From: Channallabes apus
Lineage: Eukaryota; Chordata; Actinopteri; Siluriformes; Clariidae
Reading direction: 5' to 3'
DNA: 64,000 nt
NCBI GenBank assembly: GCA_030522415.1
Contig: CM060108.1
Location: forward strand, 53,174,452-53,238,451
Part shown: in pieces, positions 34,181 to 45,107 of the stretch
How the letters are laid out: each line of letters starts with the position of its first letter
How positions within the stretch are numbered: the first letter of the stretch is position 1
Notes under the pieces: generated by a model
Databases searched by the model: none
Told to the model about the DNA's origin: nothing
The model's input: the letters and a program-made list of their open reading frames with translations, nothing else
Position numbers and translations under genes: made by a program

Positions 34181-35069
34181 CAGAGAGGCATGTGTGGTAT
34201 GAGCTGTTCCTGTTGTTTGTACTGACTTGAACTCACTGAGCTCAGACTCCACCCCATGTCTGTATTCTAAAAATCCTTTAAATCTAGGCGGTCTCAGATT
34301 TTCCTAGATGAAACCAGTTTTTCTTTTTAAAAACTCATCTTTTACAATCCTCGACTTTTTTGTTTTCAAGACCTACAAGCTAAGACATAAATAATATCCA
34401 AGTATCAGTGGAAATACTTATGTAAATGTAGGTGTAACCTTCATAAATAGTTCATAAATTATCTAATCATGAAGATAAACAGGGAATTATGGATTATGAT
34501 CTTCAAATTAAGATACACATTAAATCTTTGAGATTAAAATTTTAATGTGATTGCAGACTGGTTTAGGCTCTTAACTTAGAGAAATTGTCAGATAGGTTAA
34601 TTTTGAAATATTCCTCTGGCTTTACTCCATTCATTGTGAAGCTCTCCTAAGTTCTTGAATGATCTTTGCTTGACAATGATTGATTTACAATTCAGAAATG
34701 TCGAACTTAAAAAAGATTATGTTCATTTAGGCACTCAATACTTGCTCAGGGCACCATTATCATGTATTATTCTCTTCAGCATAGAATGGAGGAAATCAGC
34801 CTGTGGCAATGCTGAGACATTATTAAAGACCAGGTTGCTTTGCTCATTTATCTGTATTGTTGGGTCGACTGTTTCTGATATTCCTCTTGACAATAGCTCA
34901 TATACTGTACTCTCTATGGGGTTCAGGTCAGCTGGATGGGCAGTCAAGCACAATAATATAATGGTCAGCAAACCAGTTAGTTGTAACATCCGATCTGCCC
35001 CAGCCCCGGAGATCGGGTTCACCGGATTACTGAGCTGTAGCCTTTGTCTCCCCCTAGTGTGTCTACGTA

Positions 35070-36675
35070 CAGTGGTGTGAAAAACTATTTGCCCCCTTCC
35101 TGATTTCTTATTCTTTTGCATGTTTGTCACACTTAAATGTTTCTGCTCATCAAAAAACGTTAACTATTAGTCAAAGATAACCTAATTGAACACAAAATGG
35201 AGTTTTTAAATGAAGGTTTACGTTATTAAAGGAGAAAAAAAACTCCAAATCTACATGGCCCTGTGTGAAAAAGTGATTGCCCCCCTTGTTAAAAAATAAC
35301 TTAACTGTGGATTATCACACCTGAGTTCAATTTCTGTAGTCACCCCCAGGCCTGATTACTGCCACACCTGTTTCAATCAAGAAATCACTTAAATAGGAGC
35401 TACCTGACACAGAGAAGTAGACCAAAAGCACCTCAAAAGCTAGCCATCATGCCAAGATCCAAAGAAATTCAGGAACAAATGAGAACAAAAGTAATTGAGA
35501 TCTATCAGTCTGGTAAAGGTTATAAAGCCATTTCTAAAGCTTTGGGACTCCAGTGAACCACAGTGAGAGCCATTATCCACAAATGGCAAAAACATGGAAC
35601 AGTGGTGAACCTTCCCAGGAGTGGCCGGCCGACCAAAATTACCCCAAGAGCGCAGAGACAACTCATCCGAGAGGCCACAAAAGACCCCAGGACAACAACT
35701 AAAGAACTGCAGGTTTTAAGGTCAGTGTTCACGCTCCACCATAAGAAAGAGACTGGGCAAAAATGGCCTGCATGGCAGATTTCCAAGGCGCAAACCACTT
35801 TTAAGCAAAAAGAACATTAAGGCTCGTCTCAATTTTGCTAAAAAACATCTCAATGATTGCCGAGACTTTTGGGAAAATACCTTGTGGACCGACGAGACAA
35901 AAGTTGAACTTTTTGGAAGGTGCGTGTCCCGTTACATCTGGCGTAAAAGTAACACAGCATTTCAGAAAAAGAACATCATACCAACAGTAAAATATGGTGG
36001 TGGTAGTGTGATGGTCTGGGGTTGTTTTGCTGCTTCAGGACCTGGAAGGCTTGCTGTGATAGATGGAACCATGAATTCTACTGTCTACCAAAAAATCCTG
36101 AAGGAGAATGTCCGGCCATCTGTTCGTCAACTCAAGCTGAAGCGATCTTGGGTGCTGCAGCAGGACAATGACCCAAAACACACCAGCAAATCCACCTCTG
36201 AATGGCTGAAGAAAAACAAAATGAAGACTTTGGAGTGGCCTAGTCAAAGTCCTGACCTGAATCCTATTGAGATGTTGTGGCAAGACCTTAAAAAGGCGGT
36301 TCATGCTAGAAAACCCTCAAATAAAGCTGAATTACAACAATTCTGCAAAGATGAGTGGGCCAAAATTCCTCCAGAGCGCTGTAAAAGACTCGTTGCAAGT
36401 TATCGCAAATGCTTGATTGCAGTTATTGCTGCTAAGGGTGGCCCAACCAGTTATTAGGTTCAGGGGGCAATTACTTTTTCACACAGGGCCGTGTAGGTTT
36501 GGATTTTTTTTCTCCCTAAATAATAAATCCCCTCATTTAAAAACTGCATTTTGTGTTTACTTGTGTTATCTTTGACTAATAGTTAAATGTGTTTGATGAT
36601 CAGAAACATTTTGTGTGACAAACATGCAAAAGAATAAGAAATCAGGAGGGGGGCAAATAGTTTTTCACACCACTG
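35070..36675 (+). mobile_element. Tc1-like transposon copy A, near full length
   Basis: 1.6-kb element with CAGTGGTGTGAAAAACTATT termini as inverted repeats and TA at both flanks (35068-35069, 36676-36677). Contains one transposase gene with inactivating lesions. Same family as copies at 11245 and 53737. Confidence 0.9.
35449..36457 (+). pseudogene. Tc1-like DD34E transposase, copy A (disrupted)
   Basis: The N-terminal paired-like HTH region starts MPRSKEIQEQ but meets a stop (CAGTGA, near 35553) where copy B reads Arg. A GRPTKITPRAQR AT-hook-like linker follows. A small deletion near 35715 (after KELQ) shifts the frame, and a further frame change occurs before 35882. The catalytic half 35882-36457 is open: WTDETKVELFG (first Asp), QQDNDPKHTSK (second Asp) and DLNPIEMLW (Glu) with 34 residues between the latter two. 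It normally cuts and pastes the element into TA sites. Confidence 0.9.
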
Positions 36676-37480
36676 TATGTCATTGTCAGTCATTAACACG
36701 AAAGTGAATTCACCTGTCTACCCTTGTGTGTCTCACTATTTAACCCAGCCGAACCCACACCACATTGTCTGGTCACCGTTGTGCAAACCCCGTATACTAA
36801 CCCTATGTGTCTCATCTCTCTCTCTCTCACAGGTGTAAAGCGTTATCTGCAGGCGAGGCAGCGGAAGCGAGACGCTTCACGCGTTTTTGGACAATTCCCG
36901 GTTTGATTCCTCGACACAGTCCTTCCAAGGGTTAATACTGTGTGTTTATGTTGTGTTCTTGAGTTTCCGCCTGCAGACCGCCCCTGGAGAGGCGACAGTT
37001 ATCTTTAAAGTTACGTAAAAGAAGAGTATCTAAGTTGTTCAAGTCAAAACCGGGACTTTCAATAAAAGTAACCTGATTTCCTGCACCTGCGTTCCTGTGT
37101 GTGTGTACTTTTATAGAGGAGCAGACATGACATTAGTGGTCATTTTGGCAGAAAATCAGCATCTTCTTAAAGATTTCCATTTCCTGAAGATGTATGCTCA
37201 TGGTGGCTCTTGATGCACTGACTCCAGCCTTACTCCACTCATTCTGTAGCTCTCCTAAGTTCTTGAATGATCTTTGCTTGACAATCTTTTTAAGCCTGCG
37301 TTCATCCCTGTTCCCTTTCAAGCAACTTTCCCTGTATGCGCTTCGATACAGCACTCTGGAAACAGCCAGCTTTTTCAGCAATGTCCTTCTGTGGTTTAAT
37401 CTCCTTGTGTATGGTGCTGATTATCATCTTCCTAATACATGTCAAGTCGGCAGTCTTACTCATGATTGTGGTTGAATTTT

Positions 37481-38016
37481 ACACACAGTATGTACAACTA
37501 ATGCAGTGTTACTTCAGTGTTGCATATTGCCCCACAAAAATCAGCAGAGATCGGAATTTTTCCCTCCCAATCTAAACTTTATCTGTCTCTTCTGACCTGC
37601 ATGATGTTCTGCTTTTTGATGATTGAATGATTAGATAACTACAGGAATGTCAAGTGTACATTATTAAGAAATTCTTTCAGATTCTGGGAAACATGGCACA
37701 CTGGGATGAATTAGTTTAATTATACTGCCCTCTTATGGCCAGCATAAAAACTCTGTTTTTATTTTTATTTTTAACCGAACAGGTTTCCTAGTGTATTTTC
37801 CATAAAAAAAAGACTGACTTGCTCATGCAATTTTCTCTTCACTGCTCTCACTTGCTGTGATTGATCTTCTGGTGATGTAGCTAGCAGTTTGTTGCATTAG
37901 CAATCTAATACAATACAGCTCAACAAAATCAAATCTACATTTATTCATGTCTTCAACATACAGTACTGTACAATTTCAATCTTTTTTTTCAGTGTAGTGG
38001 TACTTGCATCTAGTCT
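37481..38016. other. Intergenic, shared with copy 1 flank
   Basis: 37705-38016 matches about 4640-4830 (TTAATTATACTGCCCTCTTA; CAATACAGCTCAACAAAA against AATTCAGCTCAACAAAA). No gene. Confidence 0.5.
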
Positions 38017-38299
38017 CAGCGTCTTATTCTTTTGGAGACGCTGAGACGCTGCTTTTTTCCGAGCTCCACCAGGCTGACCAATTTTTCAACTTTTTCGTCC
38101 CCTTCCGAAGAGTGAACATAAAACAGATAAGCATTTTATACTATCTTATATTTACTCGAAACGGGTGTTATATCGTTAAGCTTTAATTGTTTTGCAGCAC
38201 ACCACTTTTAGCCAGCATTAGCATCGCTAGCCCGTTAGCCCGGCTATCACAAGTTTGTTTACACTTCTACACACCAATTACTTTCCGTTTTTAGACACC

Positions 38300-38916
38300 A
38301 TGTCGGTTGTGTCTCTGCCTCTGAGTGCAGGTGAGGATACATTGGAGCTGCACTCTGTGGATTTGGAGCTGGAGGCCGTGGAGAAGCTGATCCGCGAGCT
38401 ACAGGTGAAGCTGCAGCTCGGCTACAGCAGTGGAAAGCCACGCTGGAATCATCGCGGACCGACGCTCACCTGTCCCAGGTACATTCTCGGCGTGAGAATT
38501 CTCCTCAACCCCACGTGTTTCTCTGCCCAGGTCCAACGCACCAAGGACGCAGCCCGCCCAGGTCTACTTCACGCCGGCATGCTGGCATGAACGACACCAG
38601 GCTGAGGCAGACTGAGATCCTAAAGAAGGACTTCAGGAGCCTGGTCGAGAAGGTCCGCAGCACATCACCCACGACAAGGATCATCATATCTGGACCGCTT
38701 CCCACATTTCAGCAAGGAATTGAGAAGTTCAGTAGATTATTTGCCTTTCATGAATGGTTATAATCTTGGTGTCAACAACAGAAATTACCCTTTGTTGATA
38801 ACTGGAATGTTTTCTTTGAGCATCCTAGGCTCTACCACACCGATGGCCTGCACCCTAGCAGAGCTGGAGCAGCGGTCCTCTCTGACAACATCTCCAGGAC
38901 ACTACGAACCATGTGA
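38300..38916 (+). pseudogene. L2 ORF1 with coiled coil and SGNH-esterase domain (disrupted)
   Basis: Start MSVVSLPLSAGEDTLELHS leads into a short coiled coil (LELEAVEKLIRELQVKLQL). After a frame change the esterase part runs in one frame from 38515: MNDTRLRQTEILKKDF, TTRIIISGPLPTFQQG, SRLFAFHEWL. After a single in-frame TAA at about 38761 it reads WCQQQKLPFVDNWNVFF and DGLHPSRAG. D-x-x-H in DGLHPS is the catalytic Asp/His motif of SGNH hydrolases, known in ORF1 proteins of CR1/L2 LINEs. The probable role is in particle/RNA handling during retrotransposition; this copy is inactive. Confidence 0.75.
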
Positions 38917-39126
38917 CTGGCGGTAAGTCATACCTTACATTTCAATCATATTAGCCACAACACAACTCACCACAGTGATAGAGGCACACACATAACCTAT
39001 AGAAATTGTTTCTGTTCCCCGATTAGTGAGAAAAAAGAATAAATCTGTTAAATTTGCCCGAAACAATCTGATAACCATAAAACCAGAAAAAGGCCAAATA
39101 AGTAATCAAAATCCACCTCTAAAGGT

Positions 39127-40910
39127 TGGACTACTCAACATTAGATCCCTTGCGCCTAAAAAAATAAACTAAAAGTTTTTAGAATTGCGTATAAAGACAG
39201 TATGTGCAACTATAGACAGGCTCTAAAAACTGCTAGGACCGAGCATCTTAGGCAACTGATAGCAAGAAACCAAAACAATCCCAGGTTCTTATTTAGTACA
39301 GTGGCTCGCCTAACAAAACCTAAGATGCCCGCAGACAGTATCCCATCACAGTTTAGAAGTGAAGACTTTATGGACTTCTTTAATGAAAAAATCTACAGTA
39401 TCAGGAAGAAAATAACGGAGGTTCAACCTCTAATAGTATCTCACGATCCAGTTCAGCCTATAGCTTCACATTACACACTTACGGTTGGAGAGCCACTTCT
39501 AAACATTATTAATTCTTCATTATATCTAGGTCACGTCCTTAAACCTTTCAAGTTAGCAGTTATTAAGCCGCTTCTTAAAAAATCTAATTTGGACACGAAG
39601 GAAATAACAAATTACAGACCGATTTCAAACCTTCCGTTCATATCAAAAATATTAGAAAATGTAGAATCAGCTCAAATATGCACATTCTTGCAGGATAACA
39701 ACATCCTTGAAGAATTTCAGTCAGGTTTCAGGCCCCATCATAGTGCAGAAACTGCACTAGTTAAGATTGCAAACGACTTGTTTTGAGTAGTACTAGTCCT
39801 ACTCGATCTTAGTGCTGCATTCGACACTGTAGATCATAATATTCTCAAACATCGCTTACAAAATCACATAGGTATTCAGGGACAGGCTTTAAAATGTTTT
39901 AGATCATACCTGTCTAATCGATACCATTTTGTAGATCTGAATGGAGAACCGTCTGGTGTAATGCCAGTGAAATATGGGGTCCCACAAAGGTCAGTTTAAG
40001 GACCACTGCTGTTCTCAATATACATGCTTCCCTTGGGTAACATCATTAGAAGACATGGGATTAGTTTCCATTGTTATGCTGATGATACCCAATTATATAT
40101 CTCAACTAAACCAAACGAAATACCTAAGTTGTCTAGATTAACTGAGTGTGTCCAGAATATAAAAGGTTAGATGACCAATAACTTTTATTAAATTCAGATA
40201 AGACAGAGATATTACTCATCGGCCCAAAAACCATCACACAACAGCTTTCACAATTCAGCCTGCGAAGGATGTACTGTTACTACCAGCTCAGCAGTAAAAG
40301 ACCTGGGTGTAATATTAGACAGTAACTTGTCCTTTGAAAATCACATTTCAAATATCACAAAAACAGCCTTTTTCCATCTTAGAAATATTGTCAAACTTAG
40401 AAGCATCTCATCCTAATCTGATGCAGAAAAGCTAGTTCATGCATTCATGACCTCCAGACTGGACTATTGTAATGCATTACTAGGTGGTTGTCCTGCATCC
40501 TCAATAAACAAGCTTCAGTTAGTCCAAAATGCAGCCGCCAGGGTTCTCACTAGATCCAGAAAATATGATCATATAACCCCAATATAATCATCCCTGCACT
40601 GGCTACCTGTTCAGTTTAGAATAAATTACAAAATAGTATTACTTACATACAAGGCCTTAAATGGTTTAGCTCCCACATACCTAACCAGTCTTCTGATACG
40701 CTACAATCCACCACGCGCCTTAAGATCACAAAACTCCGAACTTCTGGTAGTTCCCAGAATTTCAAAATCTACAAAAGGGGGCGGGGCTTTTTCATATTTA
40801 GCTCCAAAGCTTTGGAATAGCCTTCCAGACAGTGTTCGGGGAGCAGACACGGTTTCCCAGTTCAAAAGTAGACTCAAGACGCATCTCTTTAATCTGGCAT
40901 ACACATAACT
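39127..40910 (+). pseudogene. L2 ORF2, endonuclease deleted, RT decayed
   Basis: It opens with VGLLNIRSLAPKK (start of the endonuclease), then jumps by deletion into the linker (NYRQALKTARTEHLRQL). RT blocks are visible with interrupting stops: [37 protein letters not shown], stop, [41 protein letters not shown], and the C-terminus ending NLAYT. Confidence 0.8.
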
Positions 40911-41552
40911 ATCATCCCATAACCTCATACTCCAGTACACCTATCCCGAATGGCAACTACGCTAATTCTCCCCATCTGTTCTGTAATTTTCTACCCATCC
41001 CGAGGCATCGGGAGATTTTGCCAGCTTCAGTAGACAAAGGCCGACCCTGTGAGGTTCCTGAGGCATCCAGAGAAGGACCAGCTCCAGCTGGATTCAGCTT
41101 TATGATGGTTGGAGCTACACATGCTGCTCCTGTGCTTCCAGTGATCCAGACCTCATCTGCCCTCTGCACCTACTGACTCGTCCCTATGCTGAACTGGACT
41201 TCACACACACACACACATGATGTTATATCATTTCTATCTGTTATCACCCAAATGAGGATGGGTTCCCTGTTGAGTCTGGTTCCTCTCCTTCTTCCTAATG
41301 CCATCTCAGGGAGTTTTTCCTTGCCCCCGTTGCGGTCACCCTTGGCTTGTTCATCAGAGACATTTCATTCATCATTCATTCATCTCATTATTATCTAGAC
41401 ACATTTTTCTCACACATTCACACTTCCAATTATTTTCTTTTCTAAAATATTTTCTTTAATTTTTTGTTAATTTTCTTTAATTTTTGTGAAGCTGCTTTGA
41501 GACAATGATCATTGTTAAAAGCGCTATATAAATAAAATTGAAATGAATTGAA

Positions 41553-42714
41553 TAGTCTTGGTTTTAACATCACAAATAAGCAGCCTTGGTTTTGTAGTAT
41601 AGGATTTTACGCATCCTTGTCTCCATCTGGGCTCCAGAGAACATAACATCATTTCAATTAATAAGTACTTATGTAGTGTACATGTACAGTATGTAGTGTT
41701 CACATCTAAAATACACATCCATTCTTATGTTTAAAATAATATAAACAATAAATAATAATATAAATGTATACTTGTAATGCACTGCAGGAAGTTGTATGAG
41801 CCAAAATAAAAATTGCCTTTTAATTTAATCTACACACTGTTTGCTTAAATCAAATACTTTTTTTTCACTATGACTATTTTTGAGTCATAGTAAAAAAAAT
41901 CCAAAAATAAAATGGATTATATTTTAAATGTTTTACTATAACAAAATTAGAAATCTACTTTGTTTTTTGTAACAAAATATTGACCCATTTGCAAGTACTT
42001 TATTTTGTTACCAAAGGTGCGGAAAGTACACAAATCCTGTACTTGAGTAAAAGTAGCGATTCCCTTGGGCAAATATTACTCAAGTATAAGAAAACACCCT
42101 CAATTTACTTGTGTCCTTGACTAAAAAAGTACAGGAGTACTCACCTTTAAGCATAAAAGGTATAGGGCTTTAGGTATTAGCTCACAGTAGTCGTTTTCAT
42201 AGTAAAAATATTTCTCTTTCTCTCTCTATCTCTGCTTTTTTTGTCGCTTCCTGCAACTTTCTTCAAACACATCATTCAACACCATTGATAATGTCATGGT
42301 GGGATGGGAAATCATGCAATTATCCATAATAGTCAGCAATTTGTGCTTCAAATACTTCCACTACTGTGGTAATTCAAAAACTCTATGCAGAAATGTAATG
42401 AAGTATAAAGTACAGATATTTGTTGTAGCTATGATAGCTAGTTTAGAATGATACATTTACACTGTAATTAAGTGAATAACTTCTAAATACTAACATAGCA
42501 ATAAAAAATATAGTCCAATAGTTCAATCCATTCGTTCCTACCTTTACTATATTACAGTCTACTGCATTTATAAAAATAGTCAGTAGTTGCAATGCTGATT
42601 AAAGTAAATCCTTCAAATTATCCGGCTTATACTCAGCTAGGAATCAAACACATGGCTAATAAACTGCTAATATGCTGTTAATCTTTCAGTCTGCACTTAC
42701 ATTGTTTTAAGTAC
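41553..42714. other. Intergenic; end of shared block and hAT-like scrap
   Basis: 41567-41680 and 41770-41850 match copy 1 flank (4830-4890 and 12401-12480). About 42020-42145 resembles the ends of the hAT MITE at 61212 (ACTTGAGTAAAAGTAGCGAT). Nothing else recognised. Confidence 0.45.
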
Positions 42715-43141
42715 AGTGAAACCTCGGATTTCGAGTAACGCAATGTACGAGTGTTCCGCAAGACAAGCAAAGATTTTTAATACATTTTGACTCAAAAAAT
42801 GAGCATTGTCTTGGTTTACGAGTACCAAGTATCATGGATCACGCATGTGCTTCTTGTTTCATCGTCACGTGATCACAAATGAGCCAGCCAGACAGTTTTT
42901 CTCTCTTTCGCTGCGGAATTGTGGGTAATCTTCTCCCCTGCTGGTTCTTAGTACTCGTCTCTTACTGTTATAATCAATATCCTTGCACGCATGTTCTGTT
43001 TACTATAACACTGTGACCACGTGTGTGTGAAACATATTTTATTTTGTGTCTGTATGCCTGTTTGTACAGCAAAAGCAAGTCTCATTAGAGAGGTGAGCCC
43101 GCTTCCGGAACAAATTATGCTTGTAATCCGAGGTTCCAGTG
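42715..43141. mobile_element. Tigger-like MITE
   Basis: Left end CAGTGAAACCTCGGATT and right end, on the minus strand, CACTGGAACCTCGGATTAC are inverted repeats. The left flank is TA; the right flank is not a clean TA. No transposase. Assignment to the Tc1/mariner-Tigger type rests on the terminal sequence only. Confidence 0.6.
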
Positions 43142-44000
43142 CTATTGTTTTAATATTGTTCCAAGATGACGGACAATATTCAGATTCTCTCAGTGTCGTC
43201 TTTTATTGTTGCTGATTTTTTTTAACCTTTTTTTTTTCATTCCCAAAAATATGAGATTTCAAAAAAGCTTTTAAAACACGATTGGGGCCTAAATTTGAGT
43301 TATAGAAACCTTGTAGAGTCTACGGGCTGGCTCGATCACATGGAATGTGTTTTAAACAGAGCAAAAAGATTTGAGAGTATGCCTGAATAAACAGCAGAAA
43401 TATCAGGGCTCACAACAAAATCAGCAATAGAACATCAGATGACAAATATTTTACAAACTGTATGCTTTAAAGGATTTTTGTTTACTTGGTCCGGATGAGG
43501 ACAGCTCATGTTCTCCATTTGGCGATCTCTCAGACTGTGTCACAGATTTTCCAATACTAAAACACTGGAATAAATGCATTGTAACTCAAAATAAATTACA
43601 AATGTCAGTTTGGTATTTATTTGAGACAGACTTTCTGCTTAAAGGTTTCAGTCACTCTGAAGTCAGTATAACAATGAAATCCATTAGTGCAAGGCAAAAT
43701 ACTGTACATTAGTATTAAATGAAGGCACAAAAAGTTGTTAATTTGGTAATTCTAATAATTACTTACTACTAGCTCTAGGGTGTGCTGTGAGGGTGAACAC
43801 AGACCTACAAAGAGACGTGTAATAACCAACCGAGATAATCAAAATGATCACTTCATATTACAGATTAAAATACACCATCCTGGTGATTAAATTCACCCTC
43901 TTGGCACATAAAACTCATCATAGTCACATGACACTAGAGGTCATGAGTAAAGGCTTGTGGAAACATACGATGGATCTACTCTTGAGCTATGGACCATTTT
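43142..44000. other. Intergenic, nothing recognised
   Basis: No gene, RNA or repeat ends seen. Confidence 0.4.
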
Positions 44001-44008
44001 CACCCAAA

Positions 44009-44369
44009 ACTCTTCTATACCGCTTTATCCTGTATTCAGTGTTGCGGGGACCTGAAACCTATCCCAGGAGGCTTAGGGGATGAGGCAGGATACACCCTGG
44101 ACAGGGTGCCAATCCATCGCAGGGCACGCACACATACACACACACCCATTCACACACTACGGGCAATTTGGAAACGCTAATTATTAACCTAACCTGCATA
44201 TCTTTTGACTGTGGGAGGAAACCGGAGTACCCAGAGGAAACCCACCAAGCACATGGGGGAACATGCAGACGCCTTGCACACAGAGACGGGAATTGAGCCT
44301 CGCCGGGATTCAAATCCGGACCCTGGAGGTGCAAGGCGACAATACTAACCACTACACCACAGTGCCCCC
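44009..44369 (-). mobile_element. V-SINE with 10-bp TSD
   Basis: Minus-strand copy with V domain (GGAAACCGGAGTACCC on the plus strand) and promoter remnant at the right end. Flanked by TTCACCCAAA at 43999-44008 and 44370-44379. Confidence 0.85.
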
Positions 44370-44379
44370 TTCACCCAAA

Positions 44380-45061
44380 GCTATGATGCATTTTTTTTTA
44401 AGATTCATATTTAATTCATAACATATGAAATTGTCTGCTTATCATGAGATGCCCCCAAAGTCAGGTTAGGTAATGTTTGGCTCCAAGAAAGGGGAGGCCA
44501 CTGGAAACAGTTGAAAATTTGGAAAGTTGAAGAATTTGCCTGTTCATCTAAAACCATTACCATAAGCTGTAGAATGTACATATGCTCCAATAAACAAAAG
44601 CCTTGGGTTGGTGTTGATGACTGTCCATTAAACACAAATGATTCTGAATGAGATGTAACCTAGTCTTCAGCACTTAATAGTGAAAATGTTACTGCAGAAG
44701 AAGAGTGGCAGAAAGTTCTGCTAAGGATTTCACTAAAAACACGTACCATGGATTGCCTACTGGTTCCTGTCTGTTTTGTCCTTATCATCTCAGAGCTGAG
44801 CTGTTGATGCATTGTGCATGGGCTGCTGCTGAATAAGAACAGAGGAGTTGTTACATCAGGTCTAAAGCAGGACGCCGTATAGAGGATACACAAAGATCAT
44901 ATTTGCACAGAGAATGGTGTAAGTCCCTGCCTTCTGTTCAGGACTCCATTCAGACACTCAAGAGCACACTTTGTCAGTAGTGAGACTTATCAGAAAGACA
45001 GACATCAGCAAGCCAGTGCTGATTAGTGGTACTTGACAGAAAATAGAAAAGATAATAAATA
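44380..45061. other. Intergenic, nothing recognised
   Basis: No feature supported. Confidence 0.4.
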
Positions 45062-45078
45062 TAATGTATTTTATGTAT
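45062..45078. repeat. Target-site duplication of RTE LINE, left copy
   Basis: TAATGTATTTTATGTAT, repeated exactly at 50522-50538. Confidence 0.9.
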
Positions 45079-45107
45079 CTTCTTCTTTGTCTTTCGGCTG
45101 TTCCCTT

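Larger units (their letters stand above)
34982..37132 (+). mobile_element. Solo LTR (about 545 bp) with Tc1-like element nested inside
   Basis: Starts TGTAACATCCGATC at 34982 and ends GCAGACATGACA at 37132, flanked by TTAGT on both sides (34977-34981, 37133-37137). The right part has CTATTTAACCC (TATA-like, about 36740) and a poly(A) signal CAATAAAAG at about 37060, as expected of an LTR. The Tc1-like element occupies 35070..36675. No gag/pol text. Confidence 0.8.
34600..37480 (-). pseudogene. Mariner/Tc1-type relic beside copy 2, split by a solo LTR
   Basis: 34600-34976 and 37138-37480 match the relic at 3400-4150. Shared text includes CTCTCTATGGGGTTCAGGTCAG and, at the other side, GCTTTTTCAGCAATGTCCTT. 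A piece with GCTCTCCTAAGTTCTTGAAT occurs in both halves (34640 and 37248), an internal duplication. No ORF. Confidence 0.55.
38017..41552 (+). mobile_element. L2-type LINE, both ends present, internally deleted
   Basis: Begins CAGCGTCTTATTC with a GCGTC...GACGC hairpin and ends GCGCTATATAAATAAAATTG. Flanked by TAGTCT at 38011-38016 and 41553-41558, and the duplicated-block sequence continues on both sides. ORF1 and ORF2 are both present but decayed; the endonuclease is removed by a deletion near 39180-39200. Confidence 0.8.

Noticed and set aside
35440..35798. Minus-strand ORFs across the Tc1-like element
   Set aside because: Antisense shadows of the transposase, recurring in the same place in copies A and B.
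44660..44893. 77-codon minus-strand ORF
   Set aside because: No recognisable motif, no splice context and ordinary composition for random AT-rich DNA.
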